DNA of 64,000 nt from Limosilactobacillus reuteri (GTDB lineage Bacteria > Bacillota > Bacilli > Lactobacillales > Lactobacillaceae): the NCBI RefSeq assembly GCF_034259105.1, contig NZ_CP139477.1, positions 35,298 to 99,297 on the forward strand, in the 5' to 3' direction. Positions 8,658-16,896 of the stretch are shown here, one piece after another (the first letter of the stretch is position 1; each line of letters opens with the position of its first letter). Below the pieces are notes generated by a model, which was not told where the DNA came from, ran no database searches, and worked only from the letters and a program-made list of their open reading frames with translations. Made by a program: the position numbers and the translations under genes.

Positions 8658-9936
8658 CCTAAATTTCAAGAATAAGTTAGCCACTGGACTCAAATAAATA
8701 ATACTGACCAATTGATTATTGGTTGATGGAGCTGTGATATCTCTTGGTAGAAGGCCTTACGATAGATATCCATTGACGAATGTCCATTAAACATAGCTCG
8801 TGGATAGTGATTCATCCAATCATTAGTCGCTATGATCTGAGCACTACTATAGTTATTTATAGCTTCACCTTTGGTAATCTCCTTGCGGAGAAACCGGTTA
8901 TTGATCTCATTGGATCCACGTTCCCAAGGGGAATACGGATCAGCATAGAAAACATGATCGTGAACTTGTGTTAACTCACTAAATTCTGAACCGTTGTCAG
9001 AGGTTATTGTCTTAAAGATGCGATAGTAAGCATCTGTGCCCATTTTCTGGCGTAAATTTATAAAGAACTGATTTACTGCATGCGCAGTTTTACCAGCAAT
9101 TTTACTCGTGATATTAACTCGTGAAAGGCGATCAGTCATTACTAGTACAACACTGTCATTACCGTTTTTCTGTCCCTGAACTGTATCTAGTTCCCAATGG
9201 CCAATTTCGGACCGTTGGTCCGCAGTTTGAGGTCGTTGAGCAATATTAGGCCCTAAGCACCTTTTAGCTTGCGGATGAGTTCGATGATGCTTACGTTTAG
9301 GTTTTTCAAAGAGGTCTAAATTGGACGTACGAAGCACACCCTCATTAATCCATTGATATAAAGTTACAACCGACTTTGGGATCAGGGTGCCATCATTCAT
9401 TAAATCTCGAGCCTTATAAATAACCGCTTGTGGGGAGTAATGGTGGTCGTCAAACTCACCAAGCATTAGCTGATCAGCTAATCGTAAAAATTGCTTTGAA
9501 GAATAATATAAGCGACGACGACCAGAATGGCGGTGATGTTCAAGATATGTGGCCTGACCAGCTTCATAACTATAGATGTAGTAAGAATATTCGTAAATCT
9601 TACCATTAGATTTTTGACGACGAAGTTGGCGGACCGTACCACGGTTGAGCTCGTTATTAATTGTTTGATGATTAACTCCTAATTGGCGACCAATTGCGCG
9701 ATTGGAAAGTCCTTGCGACTTTAAAGTCGCAATCATCACACGTTCTTCTTTAGTAAGATGAGCATTCTTTTTATGAGTAGTCAATAAACTAGTAGACATG
9801 GTATCATTTAAGTGCGTCATTTGACGGACATCCTTTCATATAGGTTTGGTTCACTTAATATGATACCTGATGTCACGCCGAATGGCGTTTTTTATTTACC
9901 ACCAACTGGGTGGCTAACTTCATTCTATAATCCACC
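8658..9936 (-). mobile_element. IS30-family element, copy 1 (1279 bp), no matching target duplication
   Basis: The same 1279-bp sequence occurs at 41644-42922 and 61681-62959. Inward ends are GGTGGATTATAGAATGAAG (at 9936) and CCTAAATTTCAAGAATAAG (at 8658), sharing GTTAGCCAC. The flanks of this copy do not repeat each other, unlike the other two, so recombination between copies probably joined the IS1182 relic to the partition region here. Confidence 0.88.
8690..9820 (-). CDS. IS30-family transposase (copy 1)
   Basis: A 376-residue protein with an N-terminal HTH (LSNRAIGRQLGVNHQTINNEL) and a DDE core: HWELDTVQGQKNG, TSDNGSEFSE and SPWERGSNEINNRFLR, the last holding the catalytic Glu. The protein is identical to those at 41760-42890 and 61797-62927, which points to very recent copying. 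The ATG follows AAAGGATGTCCGTCAA. Confidence 0.93.
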   Translation of the reverse strand: MTHLNDTMSTSLLTTHKKNAHLTKEERVMIATLKSQGLSNRAIGRQLGVNHQTINNELNRGTVRQLRRQKSNGKIYEYSYYIYSYEAGQATYLEHHRHSGRRRLYYSSKQFLRLADQLMLGEFDDHHYSPQAVIYKARDLMNDGTLIPKSVVTLYQWINEGVLRTSNLDLFEKPKRKHHRTHPQAKRCLGPNIAQRPQTADQRSEIGHWELDTVQGQKNGNDSVVLVMTDRLSRVNITSKIAGKTAHAVNQFFINLRQKMGTDAYYRIFKTITSDNGSEFSELTQVHDHVFYADPYSPWERGSNEINNRFLRKEITKGEAINNYSSAQIIATNDWMNHYPRAMFNGHSSMDIYRKAFYQEISQLHQPIINWSVLFI

Positions 9937-10156
9937 GCCACATAAAACATTGAAAATTTTAAACAAAAAATAACGATAGCAGATAAATGACTCGCTAAAA
10001 ATAATAAACGCCTCGCATTTTCGAATTCTGTATGACTTCGATATGACTTCTTTGAATAGCAACAATCAAAGAAACTTATTTTTGAATCCATTTTGACTTC
10101 TATAAGACTTCTGACTATAAACTAAAAAGGCCTCAAGTTTCCTTGAGACCTTTTAA
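9937..10156. other. Non-coding stretch with TGACTTC repeats 3' of parR
   Basis: No credible gene. TATGACTTC occurs at 10031-10039 and 10042-10050, TTTGACTTC at 10092-10100 and AGACTTC soon after. The same heptamer clusters upstream of the parM-like gene. The stretch near 10126-10155 (AAAGGCCTCAAGTTTCCTTGAGACCTTTT) can form a terminator hairpin for the par operon. Confidence 0.5.
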
Positions 10157-10483
10157 TCACAATGAAGAGAACATGTCTAAATGTACCTTTCCTTCACTAT
10201 TGTTTTTATCATCTGACTTCTTTTTGACTTCTTTTTTTACACTTGAATCAGTTGTTTCCGACTTGTCAGCAGTCACTTTGACGTCACTTTTTGTTTTTTC
10301 TTCGTTTTTATCACTCAACGCGACCTGCTTGGGAGCAATTTTTCGATAATCCTCAAATCCATAATTACCGATGATAGTTCGTATAGCAGCATCTATTGAG
10401 TCACCTTTTTTGCTCTGCTTGGCCATCCATTGGCCGATATCATCTTCTGAATCATACCTAAATGTAAATGTCTTGATACTCAT
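10157..10483 (-). CDS. ParR-like partition adaptor protein
   Basis: A 108-residue protein read from ATG 10483 (GGGTGAG upstream); a GTG start nine bases earlier is possible. Residues about 1-45 (IKTFTFRYDSEDDIGQWMAKQSKKGDSID) look like a small ribbon-helix-helix type domain, followed by a highly charged, low-complexity Lys/Ser/Asp-rich tail. It begins 14 bases after the stop of the actin-like gene, the normal position of ParR in a type II partition operon, where it would link the centromere to the filament. Function is inferred from position and size rather than from clear homology. Confidence 0.6.
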   Translation of the reverse strand: MSIKTFTFRYDSEDDIGQWMAKQSKKGDSIDAAIRTIIGNYGFEDYRKIAPKQVALSDKNEEKTKSDVKVTADKSETTDSSVKKEVKKKSDDKNNSEGKVHLDMFSSL

Positions 10484-10497
10484 ATCACTCACCCATT

Positions 10498-11703
10498 TTA
10501 AGCAGCATTTTTCGCAATGTACCAGAGTCCATCACGGTTTAACGTTTGAGCATAAGGCGCTGGAATCCAAAGTACAGGAACAACTTGTCCCCCATTATAT
10601 GACTTCAGTTTTTCTTCAAGTTTTGTACGCAACTGACTTTGATCTTTCATAGGAATTGACCCACCACCATGTACAGTAGCTACTTCAATTCCGGCACCAG
10701 CTTTACGCAATGCACGACTAACCTCATCAACAATACGATCACAGAAGGGTTCTAGTTGAGCAAATACGATCTTTTCAACTGCATTATAGCGTGCTCGACT
10801 TAATGGGGAAGGCTTGCTTGCCAAGAACTCTTTTAATTCAGCAACGCTTGCGAAGTTGTATCTCTTATCCTCGAGAACCTCTAACGCTTCTTGAAGAGCG
10901 TTGTCATATCCCTCTGATAGAGAGAATGATGCAACTGTTAAAGCCTTACCATTGATAATAACAACAATATCTACTGTACCAGCACCAATATCAATGCTAA
11001 CTACATTCTTAGCATGAATTAAATCCTCGGCGCTAACAAGAGAAGCTAACTCTGGATAATGCTCATCGAAGTCAGCTTTAATTTTTGTAGTAAGATCTTT
11101 GTTTTCTCCAGTAGAGATATAGAATTGTGCAGTTTCTCCTTCAGTAGCAACAAATACCTTATCAAATTCAATATTTACGGTAATTGGGTTATTAAAGTTA
11201 TGAAATGTTACCTGATGTGTACTTCCATTATAACGAGAACGATACATATTCTTGACGTTAATATCACTACCTTCTTTTACTGGAAGAGCCACAGCCATTT
11301 TGCTCTTAACTTTAATCGGCTCAGATAAATCAGAACCTTTGCTGTATGCGTTCTCTACAGCTGCTCCAGCAATCATACTCAATGAAAGAATTAATGAATA
11401 ATCACTTTCAGACTTACCTGCATAATCATTAATATCAAAATGAGTAAGTGGTAAGTTTTTATCCATTGCGTATTGTCCAATTAGAAAACGTCCTGGAGTT
11501 TTTACTGCACTACTAGAAATAGTCACATCCATATGGTTGATGAAATCTTTCATGTAGTCATCTTTTTGACCTTTACTCTCGAACTCAATTGGTGAAGCAA
11601 TATCCTGTTCACGTTCAATAGTGAAAACAGATGGAAACTTGATTTCCTTGTCATCGATAATTGCCTTAACTGCACCATACCCTAAATCATTTGCTACTTT
11701 CAT
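10498..11703 (-). CDS. ParM/Alp-type actin-like plasmid partition ATPase
   Basis: A 401-residue actin-fold protein. The start at 11703 is favoured by GGAGGAACTAACT. Phosphate 1 motif NDLGYGAVKA lies at the N-terminus, phosphate 2 is VVSIDIGAGTVDIVVI, and the adenosine motif is VHGGGSIP near residue 335. These are the hallmarks of the ParM/StbA/Alp family, which segregates plasmids by filament polymerisation. With the downstream small protein and the upstream TGACTTC repeats it forms a type II partition operon. No frame damage is visible. Confidence 0.88.
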   Translation of the reverse strand: MKVANDLGYGAVKAIIDDKEIKFPSVFTIEREQDIASPIEFESKGQKDDYMKDFINHMDVTISSSAVKTPGRFLIGQYAMDKNLPLTHFDINDYAGKSESDYSLILSLSMIAGAAVENAYSKGSDLSEPIKVKSKMAVALPVKEGSDINVKNMYRSRYNGSTHQVTFHNFNNPITVNIEFDKVFVATEGETAQFYISTGENKDLTTKIKADFDEHYPELASLVSAEDLIHAKNVVSIDIGAGTVDIVVIINGKALTVASFSLSEGYDNALQEALEVLEDKRYNFASVAELKEFLASKPSPLSRARYNAVEKIVFAQLEPFCDRIVDEVSRALRKAGAGIEVATVHGGGSIPMKDQSQLRTKLEEKLKSYNGGQVVPVLWIPAPYAQTLNRDGLWYIAKNAA

Positions 11704-11747
11704 AGTTAGTTCCTCCATATTTCATCGTCACATAACATTATACTTCA

Positions 11748-11843
11748 TTTTGACTTCTTTTTGAAGTCTAAATAGTGTCTTTTTTCTTCTATTTTGACTT
11801 CAAAATGAATGATATATGACACGTTTGACTTCTAAGTGAAGTC
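11748..11843. promoter_or_regulatory. Candidate parC centromere: cluster of TGACTTC/GAAGTCA repeats
   Basis: Upstream of parM the heptamer TGACTTC, usually preceded by TT, appears at 11748-11757, 11791-11801 and 11823-11832. Its complement GAAGTC appears at 11758-11768 and 11835-11843. Centromeres of ParM systems normally lie directly upstream of parM and contain short direct repeats bound by ParR. Binding is inferred from this arrangement. Confidence 0.6.
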
Positions 11844-11871
11844 TTACTTACCACAATGTTAATAATACTAT

Positions 11872-11906
11872 ACACTTAACACAATGTAAATAACATTTAA
11901 CACTTT
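11872..11906 (-). repeat. Putative ParB-type operator/centromere repeats, downstream pair
   Basis: Two minus-strand copies of GTGTTAARTGT at 11872-11882 and 11893-11903. The 23-bp block 11884-11906 recurs, inverted and with one mismatch, at 13207-13229 on the other side of the parA operon. Confidence 0.6.
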
Positions 11907-11958
11907 TACAAAGTTTTGTAAAAGCAAAATAAAAAACGCTTTTGTAGCGTTTCATAGT

Positions 11959-12288
11959 TTACTTAAGGCTTTTAGACATGTAGTCCTTTTGTTCCAATAT
12001 GTTATACATTCTATCAAATCGAGTTTTTTCACTTTCATTTAATTCAGCAATTTCACTTTCTATCATATGTTCGACAACTGCCTTTGCATTTTTTGCAACG
12101 CCAAGATTAATTAAGGCAGAAACCTTATTACGAATATGATTGTCAACACGTATATTAACTGGAAAGGACACTTCTTTATTGTCTGTTAAGATATCTTCTT
12201 TTTTTGTTGTCTCCTTGAATGATGGCTTTGCATCTACCTCGCTATTTTTCAAGGAATTCTTTGATTTAGCTGGCTTTGATATTGCCAT
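11959..12288 (-). CDS. DUF5388-type ribbon-helix-helix partition/replication-associated protein
   Basis: A 109-residue protein with a Lys/Ser-rich N-terminal arm and a C-terminal RHH-like domain (PVNIRVDNHIRNKVSALINLGVAKNAKAVVEHMI). Such proteins follow ParA in many lactobacillus plasmids and are thought to replace ParB as the DNA-binding partner. It shares one base with the end of parA, indicating translational coupling. The GTGTTAARTGT repeats on both sides of the operon are its most likely binding sites. Confidence 0.8.
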   Translation of the reverse strand: MAISKPAKSKNSLKNSEVDAKPSFKETTKKEDILTDNKEVSFPVNIRVDNHIRNKVSALINLGVAKNAKAVVEHMIESEIAELNESEKTRFDRMYNILEQKDYMSKSLK

Positions 12289-13100
12289 TATTCATGTGCC
12301 TCCTTAATACGTCCTAAAAGTTCAACTGCAACTTCTTTATAAACATTGAGAGTTTTTTTGTCCCATGCATCTCTATCTTCTGTAATACCTGTGACGTCAT
12401 AATTTTTAGCTCTCTCCATAATCCTAATATGACTGTTAAAAACGTCGGCTCCCCATTCTTCTCTTGCTTTTTCCAAAATCAATTGATCAACTTTAGCATT
12501 GTCTTTAGATAAAACGGGAACAACCGCTAATACTTCTGTGTCAGCAATATACTCATCAATTATGTCGTTTTGAATATATTCAATAAAGTCCTTTGCATCG
12601 TCAAAAGATCTTTGTTGAGTTTGAAGGACAATTACTAATTCATCACAGGCATACAAAGCTGTATCGTTTTGTAAACTCAACGTAGGACTAACATCTATAA
12701 AAATGTAATCATACTTATCTTTTATATCACTTAACTTATTTTTAAAGGATGCAACTCGTTCTTTTTCATTAAGATAAGCATGTTCAAGATATCTAGGATA
12801 TAGATAAAAATCACTAGCAGTTGGTACAAGATAAAGATTATCCATTACCTGAACTGTAACATTATCCAAGCTTTCATTATCTTTAATAGCGCTCATCAGC
12901 GTTTTGTTAAATGATAAAATCTCATCAGACTTTTGACTCTTTGTCTTTACCATCAATGTTGTCAAATCTGCCTGTGGATCAAAATCAATTAATAGTACCT
13001 TATTCCCCATTTTTGCCAAACTATACGCTACCAATGCAGTGGTCGTTGTCTTACCAACACCACCCTTTTGATTACACATTGAAATTACTTTTGCACTCAT
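12288..13100 (-). CDS. parA: ParA-family plasmid partition ATPase
   Basis: A 270-residue Walker-type ATPase. The deviant Walker A motif KGGVGKTTTTALVAYSLA is at residues 12-29, Walker A' is VLLIDFDPQADLT and Walker B is YIFIDVSPTLSLQND. It lacks a long N-terminal HTH, so it is of the short ParA type, with autoregulation probably left to the DUF5388 partner. It would position the plasmid on the nucleoid. It is the second partition system in the window, next to the ParM-like one. Confidence 0.92.
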   Translation of the reverse strand: MSAKVISMCNQKGGVGKTTTTALVAYSLAKMGNKVLLIDFDPQADLTTLMVKTKSQKSDEILSFNKTLMSAIKDNESLDNVTVQVMDNLYLVPTASDFYLYPRYLEHAYLNEKERVASFKNKLSDIKDKYDYIFIDVSPTLSLQNDTALYACDELVIVLQTQQRSFDDAKDFIEYIQNDIIDEYIADTEVLAVVPVLSKDNAKVDQLILEKAREEWGADVFNSHIRIMERAKNYDVTGITEDRDAWDKKTLNVYKEVAVELLGRIKEAHE

Positions 13101-13154
13101 TTCAATTCCACCTCACCTATTTATTAAATACTATAATATCAAACCTTTCGGATT

Positions 13155-13229
13155 GTGTTAAGTGTAATATGTAATGTATATTATATGAATCACCTAAAAC
13201 TACATAAAAGTGTTAAATGTCATTTACAT
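13155..13229 (+). repeat. Putative ParB-type operator/centromere repeats, upstream pair
   Basis: GTGTTAARTGT occurs on the plus strand at 13155-13165 and 13210-13220. The block 13207-13229 is the inverted partner of 11884-11906. The repeats sit directly upstream of parA and could serve as operator and centromere. Confidence 0.6.
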
Positions 13230-13949
13230 AGTATATAATGTAAAATATATTATTAATTATAAATTATGTATAAAACATATCCCATTATATATAATGTTTT
13301 TAATACTATACATAATGGGATATACACGACTTCTTAATATCTATTGACTTTTTAGCTTTTTGATGGGATTATCTACTTGTAACAAACAAAACTATCTAAA
13401 TGTGTTACATATGAAAGTTATTAACTTGCTTAACTCAAACAACTAAAACAAACTTTAAAATGATATTGTCATTGGTTAGTAGATAAATTCTGTGAAAAAA
13501 TTTTTGATTTTTCTATCGCTCAGTGATTTTATATAATCACACACAACAAAATGTTGTGTTAAACGGTGACAAAGCATGTAATTACAACAAAATTACTATT
13601 ATCTATTGATAAACCAGCATTTGATCAATTAAGCTAATTTTAGGATAAATTTGATAAATTTATTTTGACACGTTTGTCTATCTAATTTAGCGATGATAAT
13701 ATTAGAATATCAATTAAATATAAGGCATAAAAAAGAGTTTATCGAAAGTAGGACGTCGATAAACTCTGAATAACAACCACAAGCCTCTTGATTTGATGAG
13801 AAAAACAATGAATAACCAAAAGTCTCAAAAGAGAATGCGGTAACTTAATTTCATATTGTATATATTTATTATATACTTTAATCCTTAAAAATCAAGGGTT
13901 TACGGTTATTAAAGTATGCCTAATTCAAATGAATTAAGGAGAAACTACA
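13230..13949. other. AT-rich leader between parA and repA with a 10-bp hairpin
   Basis: No open frame of substance. Very AT-rich DNA with TATAATG-type repeats (13233-13320) is followed by an inverted repeat, GAGTTTATCG at 13735-13744 and its complement at 13757-13766, about 180 bases before repA. Such a hairpin could belong to an attenuation or antisense control of rep. TTAAGGAG before 13950 is the repA ribosome-binding site. Confidence 0.5.
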
Positions 13950-15035
13950 ATGAATAACCAAAAAGCGTTTTTAGGTATCAACCTAGATTTACTCGAAAAT
14001 CCAAAATATAAAAACTTAGACTCCCGTGCAATGATGTTGTACGCTCTTTACGCTGACCGCTATTCTGCTTCTATGAATAACGCTCGTTTAGGGAACACAG
14101 CATTCGTTGATGACATGGGAGTCTTTATTCGTTTTACTAATGAATTGGCTGCCAAGGTACTTCACACAACAGTCAAAATGATTAGTAAATTTCGTAAGCA
14201 ATTAGAATCGGAGAATTTAATTAAGATTGTTCGTGAAGGACTTAAGGGTTACAAAATCTATGTCTATCCAGTTCAACAAACACCAAGTAATGTTGAGCTT
14301 CTTTTACCATGGAAAAATCATACTATTACTGTTCAAAAGACTATTTCTGACTGGACTACTGCATCCAAGCTTGAATTTAGTAAAACTCTTAAATTATCTT
14401 CTCAAACAATTGATATGAACGTGAAGTCCCAACGGGATTACACGTGTGACCAAAAAGGGAATACTAGTTTATCTCACTCTAGTCTATCTCATGTATTTTT
14501 AAATAATAATGGTTTGGATGATAACGCGCACGCGCGTAAGGAAAATGAAATTCAACCCAATCAATCAAACAAAAATCCATATCACTCTTTACCAGAAAAG
14601 ATAAAGAGTTCATTTGTTGATGTATTTGGATTCATCACTAAGCCTATGGCTATTGAACTACATTCTCTAATCAGTCAATCCAACGAAGATATGGTTAACT
14701 ACATAATCACAAGTAGTAAAGGACATAAGATTACTAATGCTATCGCATATATCAAAGCTGCAATTACCAATGCTCTGAAACGAGGGGATAAGTGCGCCCA
14801 AGACATGATTAACTTCTACAACAATAACGTAAAAAACACGTTTACTGGCCATAAGAAAAAGCCAGCAAAGCGCTTTATGTCTGAAGAAGAAGTAAATGCT
14901 ATGGTTACAAAAGACGAAGAAGAAATGCGTCAAAATGATCCAGAATTTTATGCGCGTATTAACGCAATTAAGCAACGTACACAAGCTAAAAAGTTTAATC
15001 GTCTGATGATCCCAATTTATTCTTTAGGCGAATAA
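13950..15035 (+). CDS. repA: RepA_N-family plasmid replication initiator
   Basis: A 361-residue protein whose first 100 residues match the RepA_N domain (FLGINLDLLENPKYKNLDSR, ALYADRYSAS, FIRFTNELAAKVLHTTVKMISKFRKQLE), a winged-helix initiator of theta-replicating Gram-positive plasmids. The C-terminal part is charged and typical of host-specific RepA_N tails. RepA_N origins lie inside the rep gene, and iteron-like repeats at 14464-14491 fit. It is divergent from parA, as in many lactobacillus megaplasmids. This is the only intact replication gene in the window. Confidence 0.9.
   Translation: MNNQKAFLGINLDLLENPKYKNLDSRAMMLYALYADRYSASMNNARLGNTAFVDDMGVFIRFTNELAAKVLHTTVKMISKFRKQLESENLIKIVREGLKGYKIYVYPVQQTPSNVELLLPWKNHTITVQKTISDWTTASKLEFSKTLKLSSQTIDMNVKSQRDYTCDQKGNTSLSHSSLSHVFLNNNGLDDNAHARKENEIQPNQSNKNPYHSLPEKIKSSFVDVFGFITKPMAIELHSLISQSNEDMVNYIITSSKGHKITNAIAYIKAAITNALKRGDKCAQDMINFYNNNVKNTFTGHKKKPAKRFMSEEEVNAMVTKDEEEMRQNDPEFYARINAIKQRTQAKKFNRLMIPIYSLGE
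14464..14491 (+). repeat. Iteron-like tandem repeat inside repA (candidate origin)
   Basis: CTAGTTTATCTCA and CTAGTCTATCTCA lie 15 bp apart, preceded by a GGGATTACACGTGTGACC segment with a CACGTG palindrome. The position in the middle of repA matches the known location of RepA_N origins. Confidence 0.55.
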
Positions 15036-15160
15036 ACGTCATTTTGGGTAAAGTTTATCCGTCAAAAATAACTAATAAGCGATAAATACCATGAAATATG
15101 TATTTTCTCCAGTGTTGAATCCTAATCTTAGCTTTGATTATTTTCCCATTTCTTCGCCTA

Positions 15161-15215
15161 TACATTTTTATGCAGAATCTTGCGGTACTTTCGCAGAAAT
15201 CTGCATAAAAATGTA
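15161..15215. repeat. 16-bp perfect inverted repeat downstream of repA
   Basis: TACATTTTTATGCAGA at 15161-15176 is exactly complementary to 15200-15215, with a smaller TGCG/CGCA stem in the loop. A further CGCAGAAATCTC follows at about 15226. It may be a transcription terminator or a single-strand initiation or regulatory structure of the replicon. Confidence 0.55.
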
Positions 15216-15400
15216 CATCATCTACCGCAGAAATCTCATCTTTTTTGACAAGAAAGTTAGCGAATATTTAAATATAACAATAATAAATATAACATGAGTA
15301 AAGTATACTTTAACGGTTCCCGGTGTTTTTTGCGCGTTTTTAGGACAAGAAGAAATCATTGTGCTAAGATTACCTCCATCAAATAAAGTGAGGTTTTAAT

Positions 15401-16126
15401 TTGAATAAAACGATTCTAAAAAACAAATACAAGAAATACAAAACGCCTAAGAATATGTTATTTGCTATTATTGATACCACCATCCTATCAAAAGACCTTA
15501 GCAATACTGAATTAGACTTCTATATTCTTTTAAAAGCTAAGGCTGGTCGTAGAGTTATCGATGGGAATCAATTAAGACTTAGTACTACTGTTGGTAAGTT
15601 AACCACACAGATTAATTGGCGACTAGGTACGCAACCAATAACAAAAATGATCAAAAAATTACAACAACTTAAATTGATTGAAATTGAAAGAGTTCACGGG
15701 AAAACGATGGATATTGTATTCTTGGATGATGAACAGTCATTATTAAAAAATGGTTATTTTAAGGTGTATGGTCACTCTATCAAAGCCATTATGGATTCTA
15801 GTAACGGTAAACAAACATTGAACTATCTTGGGTTTTATGCATATTTTCGTAGTACTATTTTCGAACAGACTAAAACATCTAGCGTATATGATAAGCCATT
15901 GGCATATCTTGTTAATGTCTGTAAAACCCCGGAATCCACAGTGCGCCTCTATCTCCAGTGGTTTAGAGAGAATGAAATACTAGCTAATTTCTTCGTAAGG
16001 GTAATGAGAACCGAAACTAATTGGTATAACAAATACATCTATGCGGATATGCATGATTGTCAAAAGCTTGTTAGATACATAGACGATGGACAATACGGAT
16101 CAGTGATTACAGAAGTTTTAGAATAA
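15401..16126 (+). CDS. Hypothetical plasmid protein, winged-helix-like
   Basis: A 241-residue basic protein starting with TTG after GTGAGG. I do not recognise a named family. Residues about 30-105 (LSNTELDFYILLKAKAG, QPITKMIKKLQQLKLIEIERV) have the pattern of a winged-helix DNA-binding domain, and residues 165-200 contain a second HTH-like segment (KTPESTVRLYLQWFRENEIL). The layout of two DNA-binding units next to repA suggests an accessory replication or copy-control role, but that is inference from location only. Confidence 0.55.
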   Translation: MNKTILKNKYKKYKTPKNMLFAIIDTTILSKDLSNTELDFYILLKAKAGRRVIDGNQLRLSTTVGKLTTQINWRLGTQPITKMIKKLQQLKLIEIERVHGKTMDIVFLDDEQSLLKNGYFKVYGHSIKAIMDSSNGKQTLNYLGFYAYFRSTIFEQTKTSSVYDKPLAYLVNVCKTPESTVRLYLQWFRENEILANFFVRVMRTETNWYNKYIYADMHDCQKLVRYIDDGQYGSVITEVLE

Positions 16127-16217
16127 AGTGATGTCTTTTTAGCGAAATCACACATTCTGTTTATGTTCATGGTATACTTACACAGTCAGCTGATATGATA
16201 TAAGAGACAGTGGTCCC

Positions 16218-16264
16218 CTGTCAATAAAATAGACAGTTAAAAGACTATTAGTGTTTATTGACAG
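16218..16264. repeat. 11-bp inverted repeat in intergenic DNA
   Basis: CTGTCAATAAA at 16218-16228 is perfectly complementary to 16254-16264. Its role is unknown; it may be a terminator for the 241-residue gene or a relic of an insertion. Confidence 0.35.
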
Positions 16265-16266
16265 AG

Positions 16267-16461
16267 CTACCCTTCTTTGATGCGTTTATTAATCTTTTTG
16301 ACCTGGTGACGAGATATGGTAATGTTGACAAACCACATAATCGCATGTATTAGGATAAATTTGATTGTAAACGATATTAAATAATACGGATTGATTGGAA
16401 AACACCCCCGCAATAATTGCTAATGGCGTGAATCCAAAATAATAGATAAAAAAGTTAATTA
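16267..16461 (-). pseudogene. Fragment resembling the C-terminus of a DUF3021-type membrane protein
   Basis: Read from the IS30-derivative boundary on the minus strand, one frame gives FGFTPLAIIAGVFSNQSVLF. After a shift, the next frame gives FTIKFILIHAIMWFVNITIS and then RHQVKKINKRIKEG and a stop at 16267. Two membrane segments followed by a VKKINKRIK tail resemble DUF3021 proteins, which often pair with LytTR regulators. The match is from memory and the gene is frameshifted and truncated. Confidence 0.35.
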
Positions 16462-16801
16462 GGTAGATTGTAAAATTAATCCGAACGCTGTTCGGACAAA
16501 AAGACCAGCTTCCTTTAAAATGGTGTTTACCACAAACCCATTTTTAAGAGCTGATCTTTTGTTTAGTATAGCCTATTCAGAACGAATTAAAATTGAAACT
16601 TTTTGTGAGCTAGGTCTGTCCAATATCCAAATGGCTGAGCGGTTAAATCGATCACCAGCTACCATTTTTTATGACTTGTCGCGATGTCAACCTTATCAGG
16701 ATAAATTAACCAAAGGCCGCTGAAAGTACTCAACTGGCAAACATCTTACCAAGTAATGCTGAATAATTTGTCAAAAATTCGGATTAAATTTGCAATCTAC
16801 C
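16462..16801 (+). mobile_element. 340-bp internally deleted IS30 derivative (MITE-like)
   Basis: The left end GGTAGATTGTAAAATTAATC and the inward-read right end GGTAGATTGCAAATTTAATC are both present. The first about 260 bp match the IS30 copy at 38735. The sequence then jumps to the transposase C-terminal region (LKVLNWQTSYQVML in another frame). A 16559-16723 remnant (54 residues, TTG start) keeps only the HTH (LSNIQMAERLNRSPATIFYDLSR). It could be mobilised in trans by an intact relative. Confidence 0.8.
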
Positions 16802-16896
16802 ATATAACCCTAAATCAGAATTACTCGTTATTTAGTGTGATTCTTAAAATTTTTGAAAACAACAAAATTTATTTACTTATTTGCTAAGTAGGACTA

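Noticed and set aside
9873-10091. A 72-codon minus-strand frame covering the IS30 end
   Set aside because: It crosses the IS boundary into repeat-rich DNA and has no coding features.
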